A stretch of DNA of 64,000 nt from Cavia porcellus. Taxonomy: Eukaryota > Chordata > Mammalia > Rodentia > Caviidae. Of this stretch, positions 33,061-45,870 are shown piece after piece. Numbering within the stretch: the stretch's first letter is position 1; the number at the start of each line of letters is the position of its first letter. The position numbers were made by a program, and so were the translations under genes. Under the pieces are notes generated by a model, which was not told the origin of the DNA, made no database searches, and worked only from the letters and a program-made list of their open reading frames with translations. The DNA lies in NCBI RefSeq assembly GCF_034190915.1, contig NW_026947486.1:105135312-105199311 (forward strand), given 5' to 3'.

Positions 33061-35560
33061 CAGCATGTCTGAGTAGGCAGGCAGGGGTGGGAGGAAACAG
33101 TTGAAGGAGAGTTGATGGAGAAAGGATTCATTCCACAAACATATGTTGTGCACCTTTGATCTGCCCTGCATTGTGCAAAGCCTCATGCAGGCTATAAAGC
33201 TGGCCTTTTGTTCCCAGTGCTATGATAAGTGATAGTCAGATATGACACATTCACTCCCAACTGTAATGTAGGGTGGGACTACTGAGAAATGGCAGAAATA
33301 CTGCTAAAGTGCCGGTGGAGTGCTCATCATGAGAAGCATCTCTTTCTGCTAGGAGAAGGAGAACTTTTGAGAAGACTAAAAGTGCATCAGTTTACCTGTC
33401 TTAAAAATCAGGTAACATTGGAATACTCGGTAAGCAAAGGAAACCCCCAGTGGGAGAAGCAGCATAAGCACAGGCATGGCAGTGACATAATGAGGCACTT
33501 CTCATGGGAACAGTGAGCTTTACATCAGAGTCTAAAGTGGCCGACAAGGATCCTGAGGACAAAAAGCCCAATGGTGTACAAGACACTGGTCAAAAGGCAG
33601 TTGTGGCAGTTTAGAGTTGAAAGACAGTGGTGACTTAAAGCAGGATATAGATAGGTAGAAGGTTTCAGGAAGAGAAAGTGGCTCAGAATGGACCGAGTGA
33701 TTCTTTCCCCAAAGGTCAGGGCTATAGTGAACAGACACTTAAAAGTCACTTGGTTAGTAGATTAGTAAGTTGTAGATGAGCCAGTGTCCCTTCTCTGTGC
33801 CAAGCCAACAACACTTGGGCCTAGCCAGGCCTGCAGACTCAGCGGTGCACTAAACTGTGGTCACCACCCTTGTGAAATGGGAGGTGGGGGGATGGGGCCA
33901 GTTATGTATATTCATTTCATTCAACTCTGAGAAGAAGCAGAGCAGGAGGAGGAGGAATAAGAGGAGGAGCAGGGAGATCATCTCAGTGTGAGTGAAACAA
34001 AGCTTCTAAAATGAAATTACGCATACACTGAAAGTAAAGAAAGCTGGTGGTGGAAGGGTAGGGGTTAGGAGAGATGCTTCTCAGGTGAAAGAAAGGCTCC
34101 AAATTGGGGAAAAGTACTTGGAAATCCAGCTCAGTGTAGTTGGAGCAGATGGAGCTAGAGCGGGCTCAGCCTGCCATGGAAGAGATCACACATAGTTGAT
34201 AGTTGAATGAGTCAGGATAAGGAGTGAGGACTTCAGCCTGAAAGCAGTGGGAAACTTAGTGTTCTAAGCCTGAGGTTGACATGCTCAGATTTGCATTTTT
34301 GAAATATCTCACTGGCAACATGGTGAAAACTTGACTGATAGAGATAAGAATAGAAGCAGGGGCCCAACTGGCTGACTTGACAGAGAATCAGGAAAAAGCC
34401 AACAGTGGCCTGGAATAGGGAGACAGACTGAAGATGAAGAGAAGGAGACAGCTTTCACATGAATTCAGGAAACAGAACAAACAGAATTGGGTGCCTATTT
34501 GGAAACAGGCAGGAAGGAATAGGGAGACACACGCATGATTCCTACAGCATTTGGTCACAGAAACACAATGCTGGGGCTCGCTCTTAGGGGCTGAAATGAA
34601 GACAGGAAATGAAATAGTTAATACGTAGGCAGGCTGAGGTCAGAGAAGTATTCAGAAAGTCACTCAGCAAGTGACAACCTGGGTTCTTTGGGGAACATGT
34701 CTTTTTTGTCCATCTTTGTCTCTCCTGTCTCCCTAGCACCTAGCAGGGCACAGAAAAACGACGCATCAAAACGTTAGTGAAAGATAAAATGGTCTTCTTT
34801 GTTGTAATTAAGCACAGGAAACAACAGCTCCTTCCTAAAGCACTCTACACACTGAAGTTCCTATCCAAAGCTATCTACATACTTTCCCTTATTGCTGTTA
34901 GTTTTTGTATATAGAAAGCATTTCAAAGTGCCAAGTATAGTAAATGGTGTGGTCTGGTCTTCCAGAAACCATATAATCTTTAGTTCAAAATAATTTAATC
35001 AAGGAAAGTGCCTTCAATAGCACAGAGATTGTCATCTGGGAAAATGAAATTTGCAAGGGAAGCAATAGACCTTCACTCTAGAAGCCTGGGATCAGCAATA
35101 GAATTGGCAAGGCTGGAGGTGGGGAAGCCAAGTTAGGTGGGTATGGTAAAAGAGGAAGGCAGATATTTTGGTGAGAAAAATCTTTAGAGGCAGAGACATA
35201 GGCAAAATGCCTAGAAAAGACTAGCCCAGCTTTGGAGCTGATCTGTCCTTCGGGACAGTTTCTGCTCATGCTGAAGGTAAACTCAGAAAGAGGCCAGTAG
35301 ATTTGTAACTTGAAGGGAAATGGGGAAAAAGTACAGAGGAGCTTCTTTGAGTGTATTAGTTAATTCTTTTGGTTGCTAATGACAGAAATCAACTTAAACA
35401 GGCATCCTCTGTCAGTATGTTGCTCTGTCAGGCTGGTTTTAGGTTTGATAAACTAAGAAATCCAAGTCTATTGTAAATAAATCTCTTTTCCAATAATTAC
35501 AGCCAAAGTTCCAGAATTGAGTGTCATTGGACTGGTTTGAGTCACATGTCAAATCCCAAA
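33061..35560. other. Unique sequence, purine-rich, no recognised genes
   Basis: Short GGA-rich stretches (33945-33975) and many short frames; none coding-like. A fragment near 33125-33190 resembles an old SINE but cannot be named. Confidence 0.4.
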
Positions 35561-35564
35561 ATGT

Positions 35565-35862
35565 TCTGGCTTGCATCTTGATGTCCACCTAAAGCCTCAT
35601 GCACTCATAGGTAGGACTTCTCAGAGGTGGCTGGATCTAGGCTGTATGGATGTGTATTAAAGGTGTGTAATAACTACCTGATTGGTTAGCCTCATTCTGG
35701 GTATAGCTAATGGGAAGGATGTCTTTTTTTCCTTGGAGCCCACTGAATATGGATTGAAATGTTTACAAACTGTGAGCCAAATTAAACCTTTCCTCCTTTA
35801 ACTTTTGAGTACAGAATATATTTATTGTTCCAGCAGCAAGGCAGTAAGTGGGACACAAACCA
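35565..35862 (+). repeat. MaLR-type LTR
   Basis: 'aaagcctcatgcactcatag', 'gagcccactgaatatggatt', 'gtgagccaaattaaaccttt' and a 3' end 'ttgttccagcagcaaggcag' follow the MaLR LTR order. Confidence 0.65.
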
Positions 35863-35864
35863 TC

Positions 35865-36720
35865 ACTGTGGTCAAGGCAGGAACTTGTCAGTAGTCCAAG
35901 CTAGGCTACATGTGTACCTTGGAGGGCTAGATGGGGGTCACTTTACCCAAATCAAGCAGGCTGAGGATAGGGATCACATGGTTCCTCACTGAAGAATGAC
36001 TGCCATCAGATGATATTGACCTGAAAGCTGGGTAGGCAGAGACAAAACAAGTCCACTACACTGGAGGACAGACTAGAAAACAACACACCTGAAAGCCACA
36101 AAGGGGTAGGAGCCAAGGCAAGAGACAAGGAAGCAGCACTATACTTGAATGGGGAAGGAGTGGTGGTGGTTAAAAGGGGGTATCTTGAAGCTATTGAAAT
36201 GACTGACAAGGATTTTTCCTTGTGCTTTTGGCACCAACAGAAATTTTCACAGGAATGATAAGAAAAATGCTACTTTGCAGGTTTAGCAAAAATACAAGTG
36301 CCTCTAGCTAATCATATCTGGCAGACACGCAACCACAGGTGGCAGGGGCTAAACAAGTGTTCTCATAGGCTGTTTGCTTGGGTTCTACTATTGTATCATG
36401 CTGCTCAAATGTCCTTCATAATTTTTAGCTACTAATGAAGCTAATATAATTCATACTACAAAGCAGAGGTCCTGGCCTGGACAGGACTCGATCACCAACA
36501 CCAGCCATAGTCTGGCTCACCTGATTGTAAAGGGAGTCAGAGAAACAATGTGAACAAGAAAGTGTAAAACTATCTATCAGTTTATTTGGCTCACTGTAGT
36601 TGAGCTCCTGTTTTTTAAACCTGTAAAATGCAGAAAATAATAATGTCTGTAAATTAAAGATTACCATAATAATGTTAAGGCAAGATGCTATCTGGCTTTA
36701 GATCCTCAAAAAGGGTAGCT
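35865..36720. other. Unique sequence, no features
   Basis: No coding potential beyond short frames. Confidence 0.45.
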
Positions 36721-36722
36721 TC

Positions 36723-36865
36723 AGTTGGGTGTGGTGGTACACTCCTGTAATCTAGTCACTCAGGTGGAGGTGAAGAAGGAGAATCACTTACGAGTTCGAG
36801 ACCAGCCTGGGCTATGAGGTGAGTTAAAGGCCAGCCTGAAAAATAAAATTAAAAATAAAGTAGAA
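36723..36865 (+). repeat. B1-type SINE
   Basis: 'gggtgtggtggtacactcct', 'gtaatctagtcactcaggtg', 'gagttcgagaccagcctggg' and a second 'ggccagcctg' unit, followed by an A-rich AAATAAAATT tail. 7SL-derived with an internal duplication. Confidence 0.85.
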
Positions 36866-37144
36866 AAATGGTGGCTCCTCATCTGCTCCACCCCTACCCC
36901 CATAAAAGTCCCAAAGTGACATGGAAATCAGCCATGCCTTTTCCAAAAAGCTGCACCATAGACTGAAATTCTGAGACTAGAAGCAAAACTTCCTGTCCCT
37001 CTGCCTCTCCTCATTCTTTGGAGTTCTTTAAAACTGCCTGATGGATTGTTTCCTCTAACTTTGTAAACAACAAAGCAGTCATAGTTTGTGCTCATTCTGA
37101 TCATCTTGTGCTACCAGGAATTTGAGAGATTCACAGTTGTGACA

Positions 37145-37260
37145 GTTAAGATGGATTATCAACTCCACTGACTTGAGATCTTCCCAAGCAATTAGTAAAG
37201 TACATTCTGGGTGTGTCATGGTGGTTTATGGAGGATTGATCTAGGGATCTGCAGCTGGTC
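37145..37260 (+). repeat. Fragment of the same LTR-like family as 62870-63350
   Basis: 'atcaactccactgacttgag' and 'gcaattagtaaagtacattc' with 'tgggtgtgtcatggtgg' parallel the sequence around 62880-62905 and 63073-63125. Confidence 0.45.
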
Positions 37261-37284
37261 TCTTACTCTTTCTTTTATGGCACT

Positions 37285-37400
37285 GTTTTCCTCTTATCTC
37301 CCTACTTTACAGATAAGACTGAGGCCTTAAAGAAAGAAGAGTTGGTGCAATGTCACATAATACCTTGGGAACAGAGTCAGGTGTAGACAGACATCAGGAC
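37285..37400 (+). repeat. MIR fragment
   Basis: 'ttacagataagactgaggcc' then 'gcaatgtcacataatacctt' fits the MIR 3' half. Confidence 0.5.
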
Positions 37401-37484
37401 TGAAAACATTGCTCTTTGTATGGCTACACAACTCACAACTGCTTGAAAATCTTTTTTGTTGTTTTTTTTTTGTTGTTTTTACCA

Positions 37485-37488
<4 letters not shown>

Positions 37489-37527
<39 letters not shown>
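37489..37527. repeat. (TA)n microsatellite
   Basis: Pure AT run following a T-rich stretch. Confidence 0.95.
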
Positions 37528-37529
<2 letters not shown>

Positions 37530-37794
37530 TGAATCCAAATTCTTTCAGTATACTTCTACAAAAAGAGCTTTTCAGATATGAGACAAAGGGTTTAAATGAG
37601 TACAGCTCAAAGAAAATAATTGTCCTTCTGTTCATTCAATCAGTGGTGGTTACTATAATAGAAATTTAGGGGGAACTAGGCCCCTGGGCCTGAGCCACAT
37701 CTTCAGAGCAGATCTCAAAAGTAAGCTTTAGGTGTACATCAATGGATGACAAAAATGACAGCCAATGCCCAGTGCTCACTATGTACCAGGTCTT

Positions 37795-38610
37795 TTTTTG
37801 TTTTGTTTTGTTTGTTATTTTATTTAAAATGAAAAAAGAGAAAAAACAAAACAAAACAAAGTGGTGTAAGGTTACAAGTAATACAGAACTACATAAAAAT
37901 AAAAGAAATCACCAGTTAATAGATTACACATTATCATCTTAGAGACAGTGGTTCAGGTCACAATATCAAAGCATACAAAGTGGACCTTCAAACAACGAGA
38001 CTGCAAACAGTTGCATTCAATGATTCAACCAAAAACATTAATATGGTCTTCTATTTAACACCCCTAAACACACTTGCATTTATATCCTTTAGAGCACTTT
38101 TTTCCTTTCTTTTTTACAACAAAATTTACACATTTTGGGTTTTATTACTCCGTAGTTCTTATTACTTTGTTTGGAAGAGAATAAAGTCAAATATGGCAAA
38201 ACAAAGCTGTCAGTCAAATCCAAGGATACATCATAGCACATGGTGTAAAAACAGAGTACAAGGTTATCAACAATGGTTACCATAATGCCTCTTGTTTCCT
38301 TAAAAAGAATTGTCTATCTCATTAGGTATTATAAAGTTGAACAAAACAGTAGAGAACAAACCAATAAAACCTAAACCTTGTAAACACTACAGGACTTCCA
38401 AAGAAGATAATAGTCAAACCAGAATGGGCATCATAGTGAATCTTACTGACTTCAAAGTAGTTGCCTATACCCTCAAACTTGATACTGTCATACAGAACGG
38501 AACAGAGTCTAATCAGTCAAAACAAGATAGTGGGAGTTTTTTAGGTAACAATAACTCATTTCATCTAAACAAGGTTATACTAAAGTGATATTTCAAGTGT
38601 ATTTTAAAAT
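37795..38610 (-). mobile_element. L1 3' UTR copy, reverse orientation
   Basis: On the minus strand this aligns by eye nearly end to end with 31220-31945 plus: shared blocks include 'cagtatcaagtttgagggta', 'gactattatcttctttggaa' and 'tggtaaccattgttgat'. It ends (37795-37860) in the same GTTTTGTTTTG and A-rich terminus. Two units of about 150 bp are visible (cores at 38419-38456 and 38262-38300). Confidence 0.75.
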
Positions 38611-38828
38611 TTTATATATGTTTCTCTCAGACAGCAGGCCTTGTGGTTCACACTACTGTTGCAGACATGGTGAGGACACAGTACCTGAGCTTGACTTGTT
38701 CAAAGTTTGATAGGAGAGGAATAAGAAATTAAGAGATGGTTGACTAGTGTCTTAGAGGCAAGGAAAAGGGAATAACTTGATTGTTTTGGAAAAAAAGTCT
38801 TGAGAACAGTTTTCCTCATTTCCCAATT

Positions 38829-39300
38829 TGTCTTGGTTATTTTTCTCATTGCTAAAACAAAACACCCAACATTCAGAAGTTAAAGGAGGAAAAGTTTATG
38901 ATAGCTCACAGTTTATAGAGCTTTTAGTCCACAACTGACTGGTTCCAATGTAGGCTGACCTGCCAGAAGGATACCACAAGGGAAAAACTGTCCATGGCAG
39001 GCAGAAGTCAGCAAAAGCAGCAAACAGAAAGCAACCAGCCCAGCCCACTTTCTATCCCGTATATTCTACCAAGGCTGCACACCCTTAGGGAAGCTAGCAC
39101 TCACATACAGCATGGGCTTTCCCATCATCCGTTCCCAGAACTGTGCTAAACCAATCAGCGGACTAATTTCGTAATCATATATTTTTAATCTCAGCATCAT
39201 GTACTTAATCTCACCTTCCCACACTCTAGATTCAGCCACCTCTGAAAAGCCCCATCTGTGACAGTATGAGGCTTTGGAGGTCAGGCTATGACTAGTCACA
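38829..39300 (-). repeat. MaLR-like LTR, reverse orientation
   Basis: 'cattgctaaaacaaaacacc' and 'ggaggaaaagtttatgatag' match the reverse complement of MST-type 3' ends; the far end is diverged. Confidence 0.5.
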
Positions 39301-39479
39301 AGTCACAATAGTGGTTTCTCAATGGACACTAGGACAACAGAAGTAGGAGACCCGAGAAGCAATTCCTTCACTTCTGAAGCCATAATACCTTTGGAAATAC
39401 TGAGAAAAAAAATTGTATCTCTCTAAATAAATGTGCACATGTACTTTGGTAAACATTTTGCCTTTCTAGAAGCGAGTTT

Positions 39480-39640
39480 AAAATCAAACTTTATCACTCA
39501 CTAATTGTGAGACATTTTTACCTAATTGGCAAAATGGGAATAACAGTACCACTTATCTTCCTTCTAGGGTAGTTGTGATGATCAAATGCAAATTGCATAT
39601 TAAGCGCAGCAGACACCTGGCAATCAATAAGTCAAAGTTT
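39480..39640 (+). repeat. MIR fragment
   Basis: 'cactaattgtgagacatttt', 'gcaaaatgggaataacagta' and 'gggtagttgtgatgatcaaa' are the MIR 5' and central landmarks in order. Confidence 0.75.
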
Positions 39641-40048
39641 TTTCCTAAGTGAAATTTAATTTTTAAAAGCAATGAAATGGCAATGTAGCCAAGAGGGTAC
39701 ACTGAACTTTTCATGTTTCATATGGAGTCTATTTTTTCTGCCTCCTCTAGCACACTGGTTAGTCTGTCTGGCCTCATTTCCCAGTGACTTTTTGTGGCTA
39801 AGCCCTTGGATTACTTGGAGCCCCATAGGGTACCCAAAGAGATCTGGTCCCTGTTCAGGGCCAGAAGCACTTCTTCCCCTTGGGGAAGTAGTCCTCTTCC
39901 CTGAAAAACTTCAACACCTGTACTTGTAAGATACTTATCCATATGCCAATCCTTAACTCTAACAGAGCAATGGCAGTGGCTTGGAGATGCCCCGTCAGAC
40001 TTTGAGGAAAATACTAACTCTCCCCACCTATTTTTAGAATACTTCAAG
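39641..40048. other. Unique sequence, no features
   Basis: Overlapping opposite frames (39672-39929 plus, 39811-40047 minus) show no family signature. Confidence 0.45.
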
Positions 40049-40051
40049 GGT

Positions 40052-40415
40052 CTATATTAGCTTCCAAAACTGCCATAACAAAGTATCTCAAGCTAATTGG
40101 TACCCTCAGCGATGCAACTCTCAGCTTTTGGTGATTGCTGGTAGCCCTTGGCATTCATTGCCTCACTGATGTGACGTTCCAATCTCTGAAGCCATCGTTA
40201 CATCCCCTTCTCCATGCCCCTCCCTGTCAGATCACCCTCTATTTTTTTTAATAAGGACCCTTATCATGGGATTTAGGGCATATCCAGATAATCCAGGATG
40301 ATTTCATCTGGAGATCCTTAATTATATCTGCAAAGAGGGAATTTTTAAATAAGGTCACGTTCACAGGTTCTGGGGATTAGAACATGGATGTGTCTTTTAG
40401 GGCCCCACTGGTCAG
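40052..40415 (-). repeat. MLT1-type MaLR LTR, reverse orientation
   Basis: 'aaactgccataacaaagtat', 'atctgcaaagagggaatttt', 'aataaggtcacgttcacagg' and 'ttctggggattagaacatgg' are the reverse complement of MLT1 landmarks. Confidence 0.85.
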
Positions 40416-41050
40416 AAATTAAACTTCATTTCTCTAATACTTAATTTGGATCTGAGGCTTCTTAGTTTCACTGAAAAAAGAAAACTCAACCTTACTAAGT
40501 CAAAGTCAATTTCCATTTGTGGGTTTTTCAGTGTCTTTTAAGTAAATGCTTAGAAAAGCCAAGATATTTCTTCACTCCTTTCCTCTTTCCTTGTTCATTC
40601 TGAGGGATTTACAAAGGGTCTGGATATCTGTAACCTACTGCCTGCCTTTAATCAGTATGAGTGCTAAGCTGGCATCTTCTGCCCATGTAATTCATCCTGT
40701 CTGTTTTTTGTTATGTTTCGGCCTCCACTGCTGATGGGCTAGTTCCCCTTTACACTTTATTCTCCTGGACCCTGAAAAAGGTTTTGTTTCCTTTTCTCTG
40801 ACTGGAAAGCCTCCCCCAAGCCCACTGGCCCGCTTCTTAGCACCATTCAGAGGCACTGGTGCCAAGAGGTTGTGTCTTGTGTGTCTTTCTATTCATTCCA
40901 TGCCACCATTGGTGTTGGAAAGATATTGTGGAGTAGAAATCGTCTCTCTTGGCCCCAGAAGATCTTGTGATCCAGGGATACCTCTAGACTCAGAAAGTAA
41001 AAATAAATAAAAAATAACCAGAGTATCTATGTGGGAAAAGAGCACACGAG
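40416..41050. other. Unique sequence, no features
   Basis: Short frames only. Confidence 0.45.
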
Positions 41051-41055
41051 TATCC

Positions 41056-41808
41056 TGTTATGGGTTGAGAACTGGTGGTCAACTTAACGCCAGCTGGATT
41101 ACATCAGCATGCACTGAAAGAAGATGCTCCACCTGAGGAAAGTTGCCAGGATAAATAGGTGGAGCAGAAGGGAGGTGTTGAGGGTTCTCCTACGAGTTGC
41201 TGTCTGAGCTGTTGGTTCTCCTCGAGAAGCTTTGGTCCTCACATCGAGCATTGCTTCCTGGCTCCCGAGGGGAAGACACGTGCTGCTTGGTCTCCAGGAT
41301 GAACTTGTCATGCTGCTTCCTGGCATGTACCCGACTGTGCTTGTTGTCGGAGGAGCTTGGGGCCTCTGTGTCCCTGAGGACGGCTCTGGTGCCTTTCAGG
41401 ATAGCCCTGCTCTTTGTTGTGAGTGTGACTTCTCGGCTCCAGTGTAGAACCCTCATCCCACCAGCACAGCTCCTTCCCCCTGCTGGCATAGACTTTCTGG
41501 TTTCCACCACTGACCCTTGGGTCTTCCCGGCACGGATCCATAAAAGAGACTGGTGTGAGTCCTTCCTGTGGGCTCTGGACCTCCAGTTGGATTCATGGGA
41601 GGCATTGTCATGAGCTCTGGGTTTTTATCTGGACTCATGTGGGACTTGCTGTGGGGTTTAGGCTCTTGACTAAATAGTCTATGTCTTTGGTGTTGTGGAT
41701 AGATTTCCTGCATTCTCCTGTGTTAACTTCCAGTGACCATTATAAAAATATTACAAACTCCATGTCCTGATCCTAGTTGTTCTCTGTGTACAACCCCTGA
41801 CTACAACA
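41056..41808 (+). repeat. Candidate solo LTR (unclassified)
   Basis: A 753-bp segment starts TGTTATGGG and ends CTACAACA (TG...CA). It is flanked by TATCC and TAGCC, a possible 5-bp target duplication with one mismatch. It is GC-richer than its surroundings and has ATAAAA-type signals near 41745. Overlapping frames on both strands look non-coding. Orientation and family are uncertain; no internal retroviral genes are present. Confidence 0.4.
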
Positions 41809-41811
41809 TAG

Positions 41812-42425
41812 CCTTTTTAGTAGCTGACTCTACTGTGAGCAAAAGGAGTATGGGCCATACCCTGAAGAGCTGAGCATCAGAGTCATCACACACAGATCCA
41901 GGGTCGAACTTCTAGCCACCTGATGTTTATGGAGAGTTTGACCTTCCAGAATCTATAGTAGGAGAAAGAAATTGCTTGCAAGTTAGCAGATTTGGGAATC
42001 TGACCAACTCTATGTAACATCCAGAAGCCCACTGAGCTTTCTTTTTGCCCTCTCAGTTACAGTTATCTCTTTTATTATCCCCATTCTTTAATACTTGTGC
42101 ATTAATGCAGATTAGTTATGTTCACATTTCAGGGAAAGTGTTTCCCTGTAAGATAGAAGTCGATGTAAGGTAATCTTTATTCTCTCAGGAGGCTTGATTA
42201 TTGATTTCTTCAAAGAATCTCATTACCAAATGTTTTAACAGTTACTTTTAACAGTTTAACAGACCACTTAATGTGATCTTTTCCCTTAGTTTAGAACTAT
42301 GGACCTATTTAAAATAATGATGTATTTCATTTTAGGTCAACAAACAAAGCTTTGAAATCAAACACATATATACCTTAGTAGAAAGATAGTTTTATTTGAT
42401 ATGAGAATCAATGCTGGACACCTAT
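41812..42425. other. Unique sequence, no features
   Basis: AT-rich, no call. Confidence 0.45.
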
Positions 42426-42429
42426 AGCA

Positions 42430-42960
42430 AAAACTGAAAAAAGTTTATGGGCAAAATTATTCTGAGAGCAATTTGGCTATATGCACGAAATAGTCTTTTT
42501 AAAACAATGGAATACCATTCAGCCACAAAAGATAAACTTGTGGCATTTAATAGCTAAATGGATGGACCCTGAGATCATATTTTTAAGTGAAATAAATTGA
42601 ACACACATGTTTAAACATCATATTGGCTCCCTCGTGTGAGAAATGTATTGTGAAATGGGAACAAATGGTTCAAAAGGAAAGGGGAACTAGAGAGGAGGGA
42701 GAGGAAAAGGAAGGGAAAGAAAAGATGAGAAAAGGAGGATAAAATGGAAACAAAACATTGTAAATAAGGAGGAGAAGTGGAGTTGAAGGGAGGGGAAGGT
42801 ATTGGGAAAAAAAAGGGGAAACAAGATATATCAGGTACAAGTATAAATTCCCTATGATGAATGGCAACATTAAGTTCATCTAGATTATACTGGTAAACAA
42901 TAGAAATGCGCTTATGTATATTCTGCATTTTAACAGCATTTCTAGGAATGTATGGTATGC
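42430..42960 (+). mobile_element. L1 3' end fragment
   Basis: 'ggaataccattcagccacaa', 'aaatggatggaccctgagat' and 'aagtgaaataaattgaacac' are L1 ORF2 C-terminal/3' UTR landmarks, followed by the GA-rich 3' UTR (42680-42800). Confidence 0.8.
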
Positions 42961-44160
42961 TATAGTTAAAGAGGCATGTGCTTCTATTTAAGATGTAGAA
43001 AGATGCAAAAGACTGTTACACCCACTGTAACAATGAGACAATGGAAACAATGGAAAATCTATAAGAGCATTACATGAGCGTATCAAAAATCTAAAAACAC
43101 AAGTCACAAAGTAAAATGAGTTCTGAAATGACCAAAGCCTGAAAGGAGAGATATACATGACTTGTTTCATCTTTGGAAACAGAAGAGAATATGTGGGCTA
43201 CAATAGAAGGCTAAGTGTGGGTTAACATATCAGGACACAATAGCTAAGAACCACAGACATAAGGAGAGCACACACTCACCTCGGAGACCTCCACTGGGTA
43301 TTTACTAGAAACACAAGGAAAATTAGAGGGTAAGGGAAGAACACCCAGATGGCATTGTTAGGCAGGAAGTGAATAACTGCTGTTGGGGACCGGCACAAAG
43401 TCCAACCCGGTTTCCTGCAGCTCTCCCATCTCTGAACAAAAGCTTTATGTCAATGGGGAAAGGACAACATTATTTTATTGTTGCTATCATTGTTTCTAGC
43501 CACCAGGAAAAGAATATTGCTCGGGAACAGAGATTGAAGCAAAAACTCTGTGTTCTGGAGAGATAGGCAGGACTCTATCTCAGGTTCAGGATTCTACAAT
43601 GTATATCAAGCAAAAGACAGACATCACCTAAGAGGGCAAAGGAAATACTACACAACATCAACTACAAAACAAGGCAGAGTTTGGGTGTCATGGGAAGAGG
43701 AGGTTTGAACACTGAGCAGGCTCTACACTTGACTCCCAGGTACACAGGACTTGCCTAAGAGGCAGGCTGAATCAGGGAACACACACCCACACACAAAAAC
43801 CCTTCTATCCCACACCGTGAGCCTTGTATCACGCGATAAGCAATCGTAGTTTAGTGAGTATGTGTGGAAAGGAATATCACTAGCACAGATACATAAGGAC
43901 CAGTGCAAGCTGAAGGGGGTGATGGAAATATAAAAAAATCATTGGCACCCTGGTCTCCTTCAAAGCACAAGGTAAGAGCAGCCAATATTTGCAAGAATTA
44001 GAAGAACACTTCATACTTGAGGTGAAAAGCAACAATCCAACTCAAACTTCATTCAACTCCTGACTAAACTGACTCAATGACTAACAGTAATGGCCTGGCA
44101 GAAGAGGGACAGTCATTGCCAGGCTACATACTATTTTCTCTGTTTTTAATATTGTCTAGC
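42961..44160. other. Unclassified sequence between L1 copies
   Basis: No frame or repeat named with confidence. A TGTTGGGGACC-like start at 43381 recalls retroviral LTR beginnings but has no matching end. Confidence 0.35.
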
Positions 44161-44164
44161 CATG

Positions 44165-45870
44165 GTTCCTAGCATTCAATAAAGTATTACAAGAAATACT
44201 AGTGTTCCTGTAATAACGAACCTACTGAGAAATAAATCAGGAAAAACATTCTATTCAAGGTATCTTTTAAATAATTAAATATCTAAGAATTAATCTAACC
44301 AAGGAGGTGAAAGAGTTTTATAATGAAAACTATGTATCTCTGAAGAAAGAGACTGAAGAGGACAGTGAAAAATGGAAAACCTCCCATTTCTGATTAGGCA
44401 GAACCAATATTGTCAAGATGGCCATATGGTCAAAACTGGTATGTAGAGTTAACACAGGCCCAATCAAAATACTAGCATCATTCCTCACAGAACAAGAAAA
44501 CAAATCTGAGATTTATATGAAAACAGAAGAGCCAAAGAAATTCTGAATAAAAGGTGCAAAGTTAGGAGACCTTACAATCCCAGATTTCAAATTATACTAC
44601 AAAGCTAACAGTAATTAAAACGTCATGGGACTGGCACAAAAATAGCCATGTAGACTAATGGGATAGATGACAAAGAAACAGCCTCACACAGTTTTGGTTA
44701 TCTGATCTCTGACAATGGGACTAAAAACAATTGCTGGGGAAAAACAAAGCCTTTTTTTTAACAAAGGTGCTTGGAAAACTGGTTGTCACATGCAGAAGAA
44801 TGTGGATCTCTCTGGCTGTAGTAATATCAAATAGAAATGAACCAAAAGCTTAGAAATAAAAACAGAAATTTGAATCTTCTGGAAGAATCAACAATTGGAA
44901 TCACAACAATTAAAAAGGTTCTGCAACAAGAAATGAAACAGCCAACAGAATGAAGAGACAACGTACAAAAGAGGAAAGTTTTTGGCAAACTACTCTACTG
45001 ATAGAGGACTACTATATAAAGAAACCCCACTCCAAAAAGCAGACCTTCCCCATAATAAAATACCAAATAAAAATGGGAAATTAATATACACACTTCTCGA
45101 AACAAGACTTACTTATGCTCAACAAGTGCATGAAAAAAAAATCTTCTGTCTTTGGCTTAGGAAAATTTAAGTCGAAACAATATTAAGATTTCCTTTACTA
45201 CAGTAAGAATGGCTGTCATCAAAGGCTCCAAAAAAATGTGCCGGCAATGGTGTGAAGGAAAAGGAACTCTTCTCTATTTTTTGTGAAAATGTAAACGAAT
45301 ACTGTTACTCTGGAAAGAAGTGTGAAAACTCTTCATAAAACTAAAAATAGAAATTCCATTTGACCCACCTATACCTCCCCCCTAGGTATCTTCCATGAAA
45401 AAGTTAAAATCAACATATTACAGTGATACACACAAACCCATGCTTATAGAACCAAAGTCACAGAAGCTAAACTATGAAAACAGTTTAGATGTCCATCAAC
45501 GGATGAATAAATAAGAAAATGTGGTATACATACACAATGGAATACTACTCAGCCATTAAGAAAGATAAATTTGGTTCACTTGTAAGAAAATAAATGCACC
45601 TTAAGAACACAGCATTAAGTGAAATAACTCAGAAAAAGGTTTAATATATCATTATTTCTCTCATATGAGTATAAATAAAATGTATAATAAAAAAGAGGTG
45701 GTAGGAAACAGGGAGATCGAATATTAAAATTGGGAAGGAGATTTGGAAAAGAAAGGGAGAGATAAAGGCAGGGGAGAGAAGAGGATCAAAAATGATAGAG
45801 ATATGACAAGTATATACTAATTTTCCAAAATAAATGTAGTTGTATACCTCAAAAATATATTTCTGAAAAG
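44165..45870 (+). mobile_element. L1 ORF2 C-terminal half and 3' end, degenerate
   Basis: 'atctaagaattaatctaacc' (KYLGINLT zone), 'ccaatattgtcaagatggcc', 'aatcccagatttcaaattat', 'tcatcaacggatgaataaat' and 'ggaatactactcagccatta' occur in ORF2 order. Stops and shifts throughout; ends in the GA-rich 3' UTR. Confidence 0.85.

Noticed and set aside
41190..41613. Overlapping frames of 106 and 138 codons on opposite strands
   Set aside because: They lie inside the candidate LTR and mirror each other; no protein family signature.
43381..43440. Possible ERV LTR start (TGTTGGGGACC)
   Set aside because: No matching CA end, duplication or polyadenylation region could be found; too short to call.
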